DNA from: Candidatus Poribacteria bacterium
GTDB lineage: Bacteria > Poribacteria > WGA-4E > WGA-3G
Direction: 5' to 3'
Assembly (NCBI GenBank): GCA_022819945.1
Contig: JAJEGI010000108.1
Span: 164,202-228,201, forward strand
Length of the DNA: 64,000 nucleotides
Each line of letters begins with the position of its first letter. Position 1 is the first letter of the stretch. The translations under genes and the position numbers were made by a program. Below are positions 17,435-25,528 of this stretch, piece by piece. The notes under the pieces were generated by a model. The model searched no databases and had not been told where the DNA came from. It saw only the letters and a program-made list of their open reading frames with translations.

Positions 17435-18823
17435 TTAGCCGAACTGATATTCTCTTGATGCCACAATTAACTGGAGCATACTGACGAGCAGTGCTTGGTT
17501 CTCCTCCGCAGCGTCATCATCTTCAAAATTGATCTCACCGTTTGCCTCCGCAAATTCGGTTAAATACTGACGCGTGGTATCTCCTATTAACAACGGGCCG
17601 GCAAACTCAAGGCAACTCTCCACAAATGCTTCTGGTGAGAGTGGGTTTCCGTTATCTTTCAGGCGTACAATGATGCTCTGAATGCCGGGTTTAGAAGCGT
17701 CACTGACTTCGCGAACAGCAAAGTTGACACGAGCGGTAAGCAACCCGCCGTCAATCCACTCTTTACCAGTGTGCCAGCCTTCTACAGTGGGCGGATCAAG
17801 CAGTTTCTGACCCATCAATTGCGTAGCACTCGCATATTGATTCATTCCGGGTTCTGGACCACTTTGGAACGTCCCTATCAGTTTCAAAATACCTGTGGCG
17901 AGTTCTGTCGGACTTTTTACCTTCTTAAATTGGGCTTCTTTAAAGAAGTCGGCATTGAAGAGTATGCCCAGGACGTGCGATATATCTCCGTCGGACGCTA
18001 TGAATGCGTTCGCAAGTGTCTCAATCGCGTCTGGATCTTGCGGGGGTGTCACATTCCATGACGGTACCTGCGGTTCATCTGCGACAAAGAAATTGTAAAG
18101 GTGTCTGGAGATAAATCTGGCGCAAGCGGGTTGTTCGACGATGATGTTAATGATGTCATCACCGTTAAGATTCCCGGTATGCCCCAAGAAGGTTTTTTCG
18201 CTGTTGTCATGTTCCTCTTCAACGAATAGGAAAGGCGGCGCGTAGTAACCGTGCGGATACAACGGAATCGGTTGTCCAAAGGTCCAACCCGTAAAGGCGA
18301 GCGCGCAGTTCTTGATGTCGTCTTCCGTGTAGTTACCTACACCGAGTGAAAAGAGTTCAAGGAGTTCTCTGCCGTAATTTTCGTTGGGTTCACCTTTACG
18401 ATTTTCGTTGTTGTCAAGCCAGAAGATCATCGCCGGATCTTTGGAGAGTTCAAGTAGAATGTCTCGCATCTTCCCCATTCCGACGCGCCGAAGCATATCA
18501 ATCTGGTTGGTGGATGCGAGGATATGCTGATTTTTGCCCAACCCCGTCGCGAAGACATGATGCCAGAAGAGTGCCATCTTCTCTTGCAGTGGGCATCTGC
18601 TGTTCAGCATCCGATAGATCCAAGTGCCGACATATCCGCCTTCACTACCGAAATAGCGTTCTAAAATGTCTTCATCAATGGGGGTCCCGCGTTCAGGATG
18701 GACGAGGTCGTCAACTACGTTCTCGTAGCCTTTTTCGACGTAGGCTTCCAGTTCGGTGCGGGTTGTTCCAAACCCTGCGCGGCGCATGAGGTGCGCCATT
18801 AACGCAACATCGTTCTGTGACAT
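17435..18823 (-). CDS. DUF1800 family protein
   Basis: I use the ATG at 18823 (MSQNDVALMAHLMRRAGFG), which has a near-perfect GGAGGTGAAC upstream, rather than the in-frame upstream start at 18910; the product is 462 residues. Family landmarks are HLMRRAGFGTT, LFWHHVFATGLGKNQH, GRELLELFSLGVGNYTEDD, ALAFTGWTF, FLGHTGNLNGDDIINIIVEQ and PTVEGWHTGKEWI. DUF1800 proteins are of unknown biochemical function and are usually paired with DUF1501, as here. It is the first gene of a three-gene operon with a TTGACA/TATAAG promoter about 150 bases upstream. Confidence 0.92.
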   Translation of the reverse strand: MSQNDVALMAHLMRRAGFGTTRTELEAYVEKGYENVVDDLVHPERGTPIDEDILERYFGSEGGYVGTWIYRMLNSRCPLQEKMALFWHHVFATGLGKNQHILASTNQIDMLRRVGMGKMRDILLELSKDPAMIFWLDNNENRKGEPNENYGRELLELFSLGVGNYTEDDIKNCALAFTGWTFGQPIPLYPHGYYAPPFLFVEEEHDNSEKTFLGHTGNLNGDDIINIIVEQPACARFISRHLYNFFVADEPQVPSWNVTPPQDPDAIETLANAFIASDGDISHVLGILFNADFFKEAQFKKVKSPTELATGILKLIGTFQSGPEPGMNQYASATQLMGQKLLDPPTVEGWHTGKEWIDGGLLTARVNFAVREVSDASKPGIQSIIVRLKDNGNPLSPEAFVESCLEFAGPLLIGDTTRQYLTEFAEANGEINFEDDDAAEENQALLVSMLQLIVASREYQFG

Positions 18824-18969
18824 GTTCACCTCCGATGCGTTCACTGTGAGGGGAGTCCTCACGTTAGTAACTGTCAATGGAATACCGTTTTCGGTTTCGG
18901 TTTTGTGCAAGCCTATAGCGGCTTGCCGGACAATGGATTGGGAGAAACCGATGTAAGATTGTATCTATC

Positions 18970-18997
18970 TTATAATTAAAGTTAAAAAAATGTCAAA
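18970..18997 (-). promoter_or_regulatory. sigma70-type promoter for the DUF1800-DUF1501-NHL operon
   Basis: Minus strand perfect TTGACA (18997-18992), 16-base spacer, TATAAG (18975-18970). Confidence 0.65.
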
Positions 18998-19160
18998 TGT
19001 TTTGTTTTTTTGGGGCATTTAGTTTTGAGAAGTCTTGAGTTAGAAACGCGTATCATAGTCAATTTAGCGATTTTCATGGTATTTCGGGGGGCAACTTCTA
19101 CACAGATGCCGTCGCTACGCGACTGAAGAGGTTTTTGAAGTCTTCAAGGTTTCTGCGTAG

Positions 19161-19202
19161 GATCCGGTTCGGTTAGGAAACCGAACCTACTGGTCCTGGG
19201 GG
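19161..19202. repeat. GATCCGG-family dispersed palindrome
   Basis: GATCCGGTTCGGTT-AGG-AAACCGAACC followed by TGGTCCTGGGGG. The same layout occurs at 34035, 47434, 58405 and, altered, at 12010. Confidence 0.7.
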
Positions 19203-19346
19203 CAAAATACGGGCATTCAGACTGGCACAAGCTAACAACCTATGCTACAAAGAAACACAGGAAACTAACAGCCTATGCTACAGGGGTGAACTTATTTTCG
19301 GATTTTACTATGAAATCTGAACTTTTTTGATGTTTTTTAAAATTAT

Positions 19347-19378
19347 GCAAGGTTTTCGCGAAAAATTGTGTCTTTAAT
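19347..19378 (+). promoter_or_regulatory. Promoter-like conserved motif, copy 1
   Basis: GCAAGGTTTT, 4 bases, then AAAAATTGTGTCTTTAAT. The final 18 bases are identical at 25256-25273, where GCACAATTTT stands at nearly the same distance. The spacing resembles a -35/-10 pair. It lies upstream of the 19425 gene; the second copy is upstream of the LamG/sigma locus. Confidence 0.4.
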
Positions 19379-19424
19379 AACTAAAGATGTGAATTTGAAA
19401 AAAGTATTAGAGGTAGAGCAAATA

Positions 19425-19982
19425 ATGAACTATATGAATTACTCGCAACTCCTTGGTCGCACAGCCATTTTGATGATCGCGCTTTGTGTCGGGATCTATT
19501 TTTATGCCAAGTGGGATCTCCAACGTTTTGAGAAATCCCTCGGTGAACCGCCGGCACCTATTTCAGAAAAAATGGAACCAACGGAAAACCTTGATGAACA
19601 GACAACTTTCGGAAAGACAGTGACATTTGAAACTACTGAGGGACCTCTGTTTGTGAAACAGGAAGCAGCAGAACCTCAGATAATCAACAAGGAAACAGCA
19701 GAAGCATCGCCTGATGAGTTTTCGGACTTCCTTGACGAACTTGGAGACGAGGCATTTGTTGCACTCCCTGAGAACCCAGATACAACAGCGGCTATAGATG
19801 AAACGTTTGTTGATGTTTTGCAGGAACGGCTGGGTAATTCTTGGAAGATATCGTCGATTGAGGGGTTGGATGCTATTGAGACGGTCGAGTGGATAGAGAT
19901 AGACGGTGCCCGTCTTTCAGGCGACATAATTAATCTTGGGGACCTCGGCGACAATGTTATCATTGATGTCGTTATTGAATAG
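19425..19982 (+). CDS. Single-pass membrane protein, unknown function
   Basis: Start chosen at Met19425 (MNYMNYSQLLGRTAILMIAL), preceded by AGAGGTAGAG, rather than the GTG at 19368, which lies inside a repeated promoter-like motif. The 185-residue product has one N-terminal helix (LLGRTAILMIALCVGIYFYA), then an acidic, Pro/Glu/Thr-rich linker to about residue 120 and a small C-terminal part (VDVLQERLGNSWKISSIEGL). This is the architecture of a tethered periplasmic protein. No family recognised. It lies 103 bases upstream of an ABC-2 permease and may be cotranscribed with it. Confidence 0.65.
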   Translation: MNYMNYSQLLGRTAILMIALCVGIYFYAKWDLQRFEKSLGEPPAPISEKMEPTENLDEQTTFGKTVTFETTEGPLFVKQEAAEPQIINKETAEASPDEFSDFLDELGDEAFVALPENPDTTAAIDETFVDVLQERLGNSWKISSIEGLDAIETVEWIEIDGARLSGDIINLGDLGDNVIIDVVIE

Positions 19983-20037
19983 GATCGTCGCTTGCTGCGT
20001 TTGTTTGGGGCCCTTTCAGCTTTAGTGATTTTAACCC

Positions 20038-20068
20038 CTAAATCCCCCTTATCAGGGGGACTTTGAGA
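20038..20068. repeat. TCCCCCTTATCAGGGGGA repeat, copy 1
   Basis: CTAAATCCCCCTTATCAGGG-GGACTTTGAGA. The GC arms form a hairpin. Other copies lie at 24897-24920 (left-truncated) and 24934-24964, all in intergenic DNA. Confidence 0.75.
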
Positions 20069-20085
20069 AGAATGAGGATGTAGTC

Positions 20086-21555
20086 ATGTTAATGACGTTA
20101 ATTCAGAAAGAGATTATGCATCATATTTTGAGTGCGCGGTTCGTCGCGCTTCTGTTGATGTGTGTCTTGCTCATACCGCTCAACTTGCATATCAATTACC
20201 ATCATTATCTTAAACGCCAAATTGACTATCAAGAGCAAGAAACGCTCGAAGACGAAAATGCCCTGAAAGATGAAAACAGTGAGAAACCGGAGGGTATGAG
20301 CATTAAATTTAAACTGGCGAGAGATACGAATCTTGAAGTTTCCAAGGTGATTCTTAAACCGACCCCTTTAAGTGTGTTTGCGACGGGTTTAGAATCCGCG
20401 CTTCCGAGTTACCTCGGTATGACCCGCAACGGCATCACGCGGGGAGAAGCATCACTATCTACGGCACCGATCGCCTTTCTTTTAGGGCATCTCGACTTTG
20501 TGTTTGTCGTCAGCACCGTCTTTAGTCTACTGGCATTATTGTTTACGTTTGACGCCGTTGCAGGCGAAAGAGAAGCAGGAACACTTCGGATAACGCTCGC
20601 CAATGCGCTGCCCCGCGATATATTTTTGTGGAGCAAACTCATCGGTGGATACTTCGTCTTCATCCTTCCGTTCTTAATGTCGGTCATCATCGGTTTACTC
20701 GTGCTCGTCTTGCAAGGCTTCCCCCTATCTGAGCCGGACATCTTTCTACGTATCCTCTGCCTTATCTTCGTCTCGCTGCTCTACATTTCGGTCTTTTTTG
20801 CGGTGGGGGCGGTGATCTCAATTTATTTTGACAGTTCCAAGACAGCACTCATCGTTGCATTTACTGTTTGGGTGTTCGTTGTCCTCATCTTACCGCGTGT
20901 CGGGTTTCTCGCGGCACAAATCGTCGCGCCGACTTCAACAGCAGAAAGCGTCTACAGGGAAAAAACAGCGAAGCGGGCAGAATTGCGGGCTGGACTTGAC
21001 ACGGAAAGAGGCAAAATGATGGGTGAAGTGTTATCTGAGATGCAGAAATCTAACCCCTCACAGGGCGGGACTGCCGTCTTTACAATAGGTCCGGGACACA
21101 TGGAGAAAATGAATGAGAAGATGGCACCGCTTGAAGAAGAGGCTCGGTTAAAATACCGGGACCTCGCGACGCAACTCGATAGACGTTATGAGCGAGAAAG
21201 AAAACACCAAGATACAATCGGCGTGAACTTTTCCCGAATCACACCTACGGCTTCTTTCATTTTTCTCGCGACGGATGCTACGCAAACCGGTCAGGCGAAA
21301 AAAAACACCTACTTTCAAACCGGAACTCGCTACTATGAAACGCTTGATACGGAAATATTCAGTAAAATATCAGAGGGCGGTTTTGGTCACCACGACATGG
21401 CGGAAATCCCGTCTACGATGCCGCCCCCACCGCTTGTAGAGCCGACTTTAGGCGAGACGCTCCAGCATGCCGCCTTGGATTTACTGCTGCTCTGTTTCTT
21501 TGCGATTGTGCTAACAACCGTGGCGTTCCTGAAATTTTTTCGTATGGATATTTAA
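20086..21555 (+). CDS. ABC-2 type transporter permease
   Basis: A 489-residue membrane protein. Helices are near residues 17-37 (SARFVALLLMCVLLIPLNLH), 148-166 (FVFVVSTVFSLLALLFTFDA), 190-215 (GGYFVFILPFLMSVIIGLLV), 225-250 (LCLIFVSLLYISVFFAVGAV), 258-283 and 465-485. The AGEREAGTLR element after the second helix is diagnostic of ABC-2/NatB-like permeases (coupling helix). A large external region (about 285-460) lies between the last two helices. GAGGAT precedes the ATG by about 9 bases; Met3 is an alternative. No ATP-binding gene is adjacent, so its partner is encoded elsewhere. Confidence 0.85.
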   Translation: MLMTLIQKEIMHHILSARFVALLLMCVLLIPLNLHINYHHYLKRQIDYQEQETLEDENALKDENSEKPEGMSIKFKLARDTNLEVSKVILKPTPLSVFATGLESALPSYLGMTRNGITRGEASLSTAPIAFLLGHLDFVFVVSTVFSLLALLFTFDAVAGEREAGTLRITLANALPRDIFLWSKLIGGYFVFILPFLMSVIIGLLVLVLQGFPLSEPDIFLRILCLIFVSLLYISVFFAVGAVISIYFDSSKTALIVAFTVWVFVVLILPRVGFLAAQIVAPTSTAESVYREKTAKRAELRAGLDTERGKMMGEVLSEMQKSNPSQGGTAVFTIGPGHMEKMNEKMAPLEEEARLKYRDLATQLDRRYERERKHQDTIGVNFSRITPTASFIFLATDATQTGQAKKNTYFQTGTRYYETLDTEIFSKISEGGFGHHDMAEIPSTMPPPPLVEPTLGETLQHAALDLLLLCFFAIVLTTVAFLKFFRMDI

Positions 21556-21580
21556 GAAGAAACGGTATGTTTATAGCAGC

Positions 21581-21609
21581 TGGAAAAACAGTGCCTATAT
21601 TGCTATAAT
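21581..21609 (+). promoter_or_regulatory. Extended -10 promoter upstream of the first sigma/propeller locus
   Basis: TGGAAA (weak -35), 17 bases, then TATAAT at 21604-21609 preceded by TGC (extended -10). It would drive the 53-codon ORF and the sigma factor fusion. Confidence 0.5.
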
Positions 21610-21677
21610 AACCTAAGTTACAAATCGGGGTTAGAAACCCCTCCTACAAGAATGATCGCACATAGGTAGGAACCTAC

Positions 21678-21839
21678 ATGAAATTGATAATTGTTGGACT
21701 GAGTGTTTTTCTGCTCTCCTTTTCTGTATGGGCTGGTAAGTTTTTAGAGAAATTTGATCACGGAGATTTAGAAGCGTGGCAAGAGTTGATGTGGCTTGAT
21801 TCGGATATCGGGCAAACTTCTTGGGAAATGGAAAATTAA
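21678..21839 (+). CDS. Short secreted peptide ORF upstream of the sigma fusion, possibly a truncated gene
   Basis: A 53-codon ORF with a clear signal peptide (MKLIIVGLSVFLLSFSVWAG) followed by KFLEKFDHGDLEAWQELMW. The mature start resembles the first strand of concanavalin-like carbohydrate-binding domains, so this may be the 5' remnant of a larger secreted protein, cut by a deletion that placed its stop 16 bases before the sigma factor ATG. The equivalent position at the second sigma locus holds an intact LamG gene followed by a 33-codon ORF. Translational coupling to the sigma gene is plausible. Whether the peptide is functional is unknown. Confidence 0.55.
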   Translation: MKLIIVGLSVFLLSFSVWAGKFLEKFDHGDLEAWQELMWLDSDIGQTSWEMEN

Positions 21840-21855
21840 ATCATGGAGGATTCTG

Positions 21856-24789
21856 ATGGAAAGAGATGATGTTCAATTGATTCGTAGCACCTTGTTAGGT
21901 GATGACGCGGCATTCAACGCTTTGGTTAAAAAATACCAAAAGGGTGTTCATGCCCTGGCATGGCGGAAGATTGGCGATTTTCACTATGCCGAAGAGATTA
22001 CACAAGATACCTTCCTCCAAGTCTACAAAAAACTTGCGACACTTAAGAATCCGAATCAGTTTTCAGGATGGCTCTATGTGATCGCGAATCGGATTTGCCT
22101 GAATTGGCTGCGCAAGAAAAGACCTACGATACAATCTTTGGAGGGCACTTCTGCAGAAGAAACAGACGGGTTTTCCTATAACCATTATGTATCAGAGCAG
22201 CGCGAGACAGAAGCCTCCGAACATCGCTATGAAATCGTCAAAAAACTGCTGGCAAGACTCCCAGAAAGTGAACGCACGGTCATGACACTCTACTATCTCA
22301 GCGAAATGCCAGCGAAGGAAATTGGTAAATTCCTTGGGGTGTCTGTGAAGACAGTGCATAGTCGACTCCACCGGGCACGAAAACGCCTGGAAGATAAAGA
22401 AGAACTCCTAATTCAGGAGGCACTCAGTGGTATTCAATTATCTACCGACCTCACTGAAAACATCATGCGGCAAGTCTCTGACATGCAACCGACACCACCT
22501 CCGGTTGCGAAACCGCTGCTGCCGTGGGCGGCTTTTGGTGCAGCGACAGTTTTGATTATGCTATTGTTGGGTGCGAGCAATCAATATCTCGCCCGGTTTC
22601 AGCAGCCCTACAGTTTCGAGGCAAAATCTGAACCGACGATCGAAATCGTTGATGCACCTATCGTCCTTGATATCAACGCCAAACCGACGGTGCGGAATCA
22701 GGTTGGACGCGCCACTACGCCCGGTAAAAGCAGCAGTGCCGGTCTGCAAAGCACTGAGATCGCTTCAACATCTAATACACAGGACGATCTCACTAAGTTT
22801 TCTGCTTCACAGTGGAACCGGACAAATGGACCCTATGGCGGGACTGTCCGCGATATTTTCGTTACATCTGACAAAACCGTCTATGCAGCAGCACCAACAG
22901 GGATCTATAGACTCACACCGGACGCAACCGCGTGGACACTTATCAACACGAACGTCCGAAACGGCATGTATAGAACGCCAATGGCTGAACATGACAACGC
23001 CCTCTATATGGTTTCCACTGATCATATATTCACTTCAACCGATAATGGCGAGACGTGGCATATCCTTTGCTCCCGTCCAAAAGGACATCCTGTTGGACTC
23101 ATTGTTATGGATGAAATACAAGGACGTAACTCAGATCCTCGTCCTGTCCTGTATCTCGCCCTGCAAGATAAAGGTATTTTTCGGTCTACGAATGCTGGTG
23201 TCCAATGGAATCTCCTAAAGAATGGATTAGCGGGCAAACATATTCATGCAATGGCTGCAATCGAAAACACAATGTTTGCTTCCACAAACGAAGGGCTTTA
23301 CCGCCTTAATTCAGATGTTTGGCAACAATTGCAAGTGAATACGTCCGGACCCGTCTACTGGATAGCAGGTTTTGAGAACAACCTGTATATAGAAGTCGGT
23401 CATGATTCTTTGCTACCAGAATCAGAATGGCTTGAATTTGAGCCAAAGCAACAGCATATAGAACAGTTAGTATTTCAGAGCGACATCCGGTCAAACAGAA
23501 TTTTCCACTCAACAGACTTGGGAGCGTCGTGGACTGAGATAACACACAAGAATGAATCCGAGTTCATGAGTCCATCACTTGGAGTGATGTTTCTGGCGGA
23601 TACGGGTGAAACACTTTTACCACAGGGAATTGTGGCAGCTGAAAAAAATACTTTTTACAGAGCCAGTCCGTTGGGGATCTACCGCACAACCGATGCCGGT
23701 AAATCATGGCATCCATTTATGAACGGGATAATAGGAACGGCAATACATGATCTCGTCGCAGTGAATGATACACTTTACGTCAACACCGGTCGGGATTTTT
23801 TACAATCCGTTAACGGTGGTGAGACGTGGGAAACTGTTCGGATTGATGCCAATAATCAAACGCTTGAAACTATACAGAAAATATTTCCTTACTTTAATTT
23901 TGCTTCGCCGTTAGCGGTCGCTAACGACGTTCTCTATGGAGTCGCACCTGAAAAAGACTACCAGCAGCGCATTTCCCAATTAGCTAAAGACGGTGTTATA
24001 TCTGAATCTAAAAAGGACCACCTGCGCATTTTCCAGTTATCCATGACGGACAATGTACTTGTGCCAGTTCAGGGGGCTCCCACTTTTGAACGAGAATCTT
24101 TTTCGTTCGTTGAGCTGTGGACAGCGGATCATGTGCCTAATAACCAGAAAAAAGACGATAATTTGCTTAATACATCTATCGGTATTAAATACGCGGAAAT
24201 TGGCGGGTTTGCAGTGACTGGACAGACGTTCTATGCCGAGTGGAAGCGCAGACTTTTCAAGTGGAAACACGGCGATTCGGAATGGACAGATACTGGGTTA
24301 ATAGATAACAGTGAACCTCTTAATGGATTTGATAGAGGCTTCAAGTTGGCAGTCTCAGGAGATACCGTCTATGTCGGTAAGCGGAACGGTAAACTCTTTC
24401 AATCGCTTGATGGCGGAAAGAGTTGGAAAAATATTACGCCAACCCTCCCGCTTCACTTTACCCGTTTCAAGCAGATAGCCTTTGCAGGTACAACGGTTTA
24501 CGTCGCAACTGATAAAGGTGTTTTGAGTTCAGAAACGGGAGCGCATTGGCAGGTGCTAACCGATGGGATGGGCGCGCTCACCGTGATAAACCAATTCGCT
24601 GTCTATCACACGAGCGTTTATGGTGCCGATGATGCGGGTATCTATCGCTTGGATACTCGTGGCAAGTGGGAACAAGTTTCCGCAAGTGTTCCAGATAAAA
24701 TTGTCTCTCTGGCCGTCAGTCACGATAGACTTTACATTGCTACACAACAACGCGGAATATTTCACATCCCGCTCGAAGCGCAGTTGTGA
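21856..24789 (+). CDS. ECF sigma factor fused via a transmembrane helix to a BNR/Ycf48-like beta-propeller
   Basis: Start at ATG 21856 with GGAGG 8 bases upstream (the open frame extends 20 codons further, without a ribosome site). Of 977 residues, about 18-85 form ECF sigma region 2 (YAEEITQDTFLQVYKKL, FSGWLYVIANRICLNWLR) and about 125-172 region 4 (LPESERTVMTLYYLSEM, PAKEIGKFLGVSVKTVHSRL). A Pro-rich linker leads to one helix (about 213-231, AAFGAATVLIMLLLGA). Residues from about 310 on are repeated BNR/photosystem-II-stability-factor blades (DNGETWHI, NAGVQWNLL, GASWTEI, GKSWHPF, GGETWET, GGKSWKN). Predicted topology puts sigma in the cytoplasm and the propeller outside. No anti-sigma gene is adjacent. 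The first 300 residues closely match the Kelch fusion at 26523. Confidence 0.93.
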   Translation: MERDDVQLIRSTLLGDDAAFNALVKKYQKGVHALAWRKIGDFHYAEEITQDTFLQVYKKLATLKNPNQFSGWLYVIANRICLNWLRKKRPTIQSLEGTSAEETDGFSYNHYVSEQRETEASEHRYEIVKKLLARLPESERTVMTLYYLSEMPAKEIGKFLGVSVKTVHSRLHRARKRLEDKEELLIQEALSGIQLSTDLTENIMRQVSDMQPTPPPVAKPLLPWAAFGAATVLIMLLLGASNQYLARFQQPYSFEAKSEPTIEIVDAPIVLDINAKPTVRNQVGRATTPGKSSSAGLQSTEIASTSNTQDDLTKFSASQWNRTNGPYGGTVRDIFVTSDKTVYAAAPTGIYRLTPDATAWTLINTNVRNGMYRTPMAEHDNALYMVSTDHIFTSTDNGETWHILCSRPKGHPVGLIVMDEIQGRNSDPRPVLYLALQDKGIFRSTNAGVQWNLLKNGLAGKHIHAMAAIENTMFASTNEGLYRLNSDVWQQLQVNTSGPVYWIAGFENNLYIEVGHDSLLPESEWLEFEPKQQHIEQLVFQSDIRSNRIFHSTDLGASWTEITHKNESEFMSPSLGVMFLADTGETLLPQGIVAAEKNTFYRASPLGIYRTTDAGKSWHPFMNGIIGTAIHDLVAVNDTLYVNTGRDFLQSVNGGETWETVRIDANNQTLETIQKIFPYFNFASPLAVANDVLYGVAPEKDYQQRISQLAKDGVISESKKDHLRIFQLSMTDNVLVPVQGAPTFERESFSFVELWTADHVPNNQKKDDNLLNTSIGIKYAEIGGFAVTGQTFYAEWKRRLFKWKHGDSEWTDTGLIDNSEPLNGFDRGFKLAVSGDTVYVGKRNGKLFQSLDGGKSWKNITPTLPLHFTRFKQIAFAGTTVYVATDKGVLSSETGAHWQVLTDGMGALTVINQFAVYHTSVYGADDAGIYRLDTRGKWEQVSASVPDKIVSLAVSHDRLYIATQQRGIFHIPLEAQL

Positions 24790-24896
24790 AGTTATCCGCT
24801 TAGGACCTGTGCAGAAAGCAGTAATTTCGTTGTTTTTAACCCCCTAAAGAATCAGAATCAGAATCAACGGTATGAATGCCTTATGAGCATTCGCCG

Positions 24897-24920
24897 CCCC
24901 TTATCAGGGGGACTTTGAGA
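24897..24920. repeat. TCCCCCTTATCAGGGGGA repeat, copy 2 (left-truncated)
   Basis: CCCCTTATCAGGGGGACTTT-GAGA, identical to the right part of copies 1 and 3, and 13 bases from copy 3. Confidence 0.65.
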
Positions 24921-24933
24921 GGGTTCTAACTCC

Positions 24934-24964
24934 CTAAATCCCCCTTATCAGGGGGACTTTGAGA
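24934..24964. repeat. TCCCCCTTATCAGGGGGA repeat, copy 3
   Basis: Identical to the copy at 20038-20068 across the 31-base unit. Confidence 0.75.
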
Positions 24965-25240
24965 TGGAACAGTTTTCATAGCAAACTCGGAAAACTGTGA
25001 AATTTATGAAATGCCGTGAGTTCAATCCACAACTGGGTTCTGGGCGGTTTTCGTAGCAGGATCATTAACAGCTGCTATGAAATTTGCTATGAAATTTTAT
25101 ACAGCCGATCGCGACTTCTTCGACGCTGTGTGACGTTAATGCTTAATATAATTCAATCATTATATATATAATAACATATATAATGTAGAAAGGCAAATTT
25201 ATTTTCAGAACTATTCAAATTTTTATTTTTTTCAAATGAT

Positions 25241-25273
25241 GCACAATTTTTTTTCAAAAATTGTGTCTTTAAT
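25241..25273 (+). promoter_or_regulatory. Promoter-like conserved motif, copy 2
   Basis: GCACAATTTT, 5 bases, then AAAAATTGTGTCTTTAAT, identical over 18 bases to 19361-19378. It lies 38 bases upstream of the candidate RNA element. Confidence 0.4.
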
Positions 25274-25310
25274 TATAAGAAACACGATAATACAACAACA
25301 TTTTAAGAGA

Positions 25311-25420
25311 TTGGATTGCCAAACGTTAAATAAGGGTAAACCCTGAAAGGACGTTGGACGTTGGGTATTTTGATGACCTGTGCACTGTTGGTTATCAAGG
25401 TCCTCAGCGGGTCAATCCAA
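25311..25420 (+). ncRNA. Candidate structured RNA (three-stem element), unknown class
   Basis: Outer stem TTGGATTG (25311-25318) pairs perfectly with CAATCCAA (25413-25420). Inside, CCAAACGT (25319-25326) can pair with ACGTTGG (25351-25357) with one bulge, enclosing a GGG-taaa-CCC hairpin. A third stem TTGATGACC (25370-25378) pairs with GGTTATCAA (25390-25398) with a single G-U. It lies 108 bases before the LamG start and downstream of a promoter-like motif, as a leader regulator would. It matches no riboswitch consensus I know. The alternative is a small inverted-repeat insertion. Confidence 0.4.
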
Positions 25421-25426
25421 AAGGAG

Positions 25427-25516
25427 CAGGACTTACGCATTTTTCCATGATAACGGACATCCTACGCTGCTGGCGTGGTTTCAAACCCCGCCAGCAGTGG
25501 GAGCTGCGTAAATCCT
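25427..25516. mobile_element. MITE-like element, AGGACTTACGCA family, adjoining a ribosome-binding site
   Basis: A 90-base unit: CAGGACTTACGCATTTTTCC at the left, TGCGTAAATCCT at the right, and an internal palindrome GCTGGCGTGGTTTCAAACC/CCGCCAGC. Identical AAGGAG hexamers flank it (25421-25426 and 25517-25522); the right one is the Shine-Dalgarno of the LamG gene, so the target duplication appears to have preserved the ribosome site. Confidence 0.75.
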
Positions 25517-25528
25517 AAGGAGATAAAA

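Larger units (their letters stand above)
18824..19424. other. Intergenic region with promoter and dispersed repeats
   Basis: This 600-base gap holds the leftward DUF1800 promoter (18970-18997), a GATCCGG-family repeat (19161-19202), the second GGCATTCAGACTGGCACA repeat (19212-19229) followed by two CTAACA(G/A)CCTATGCTACA tails, and an AT-rich promoter-like motif (19347-19378). No coding region is evident. Confidence 0.6.
24790..25528. other. Intergenic region upstream of the LamG/sigma locus
   Basis: This 739-base gap contains two copies of the CCCCCTTATCAGGGGG repeat, an AT-rich stretch (about 25140-25260), a promoter-like motif (25241-25273), a candidate structured RNA (25311-25420), and a MITE-like element (25427-25516) adjoining the LamG Shine-Dalgarno sequence. 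No protein-coding region was found. Confidence 0.6.

Noticed and set aside
25311..25420. Cyclic-di-GMP or TPP riboswitch
   Set aside because: Superficial AAACC and CTGA-like motifs occur, but the order and conserved core bases of neither consensus are met; kept only as an unclassified structured RNA.
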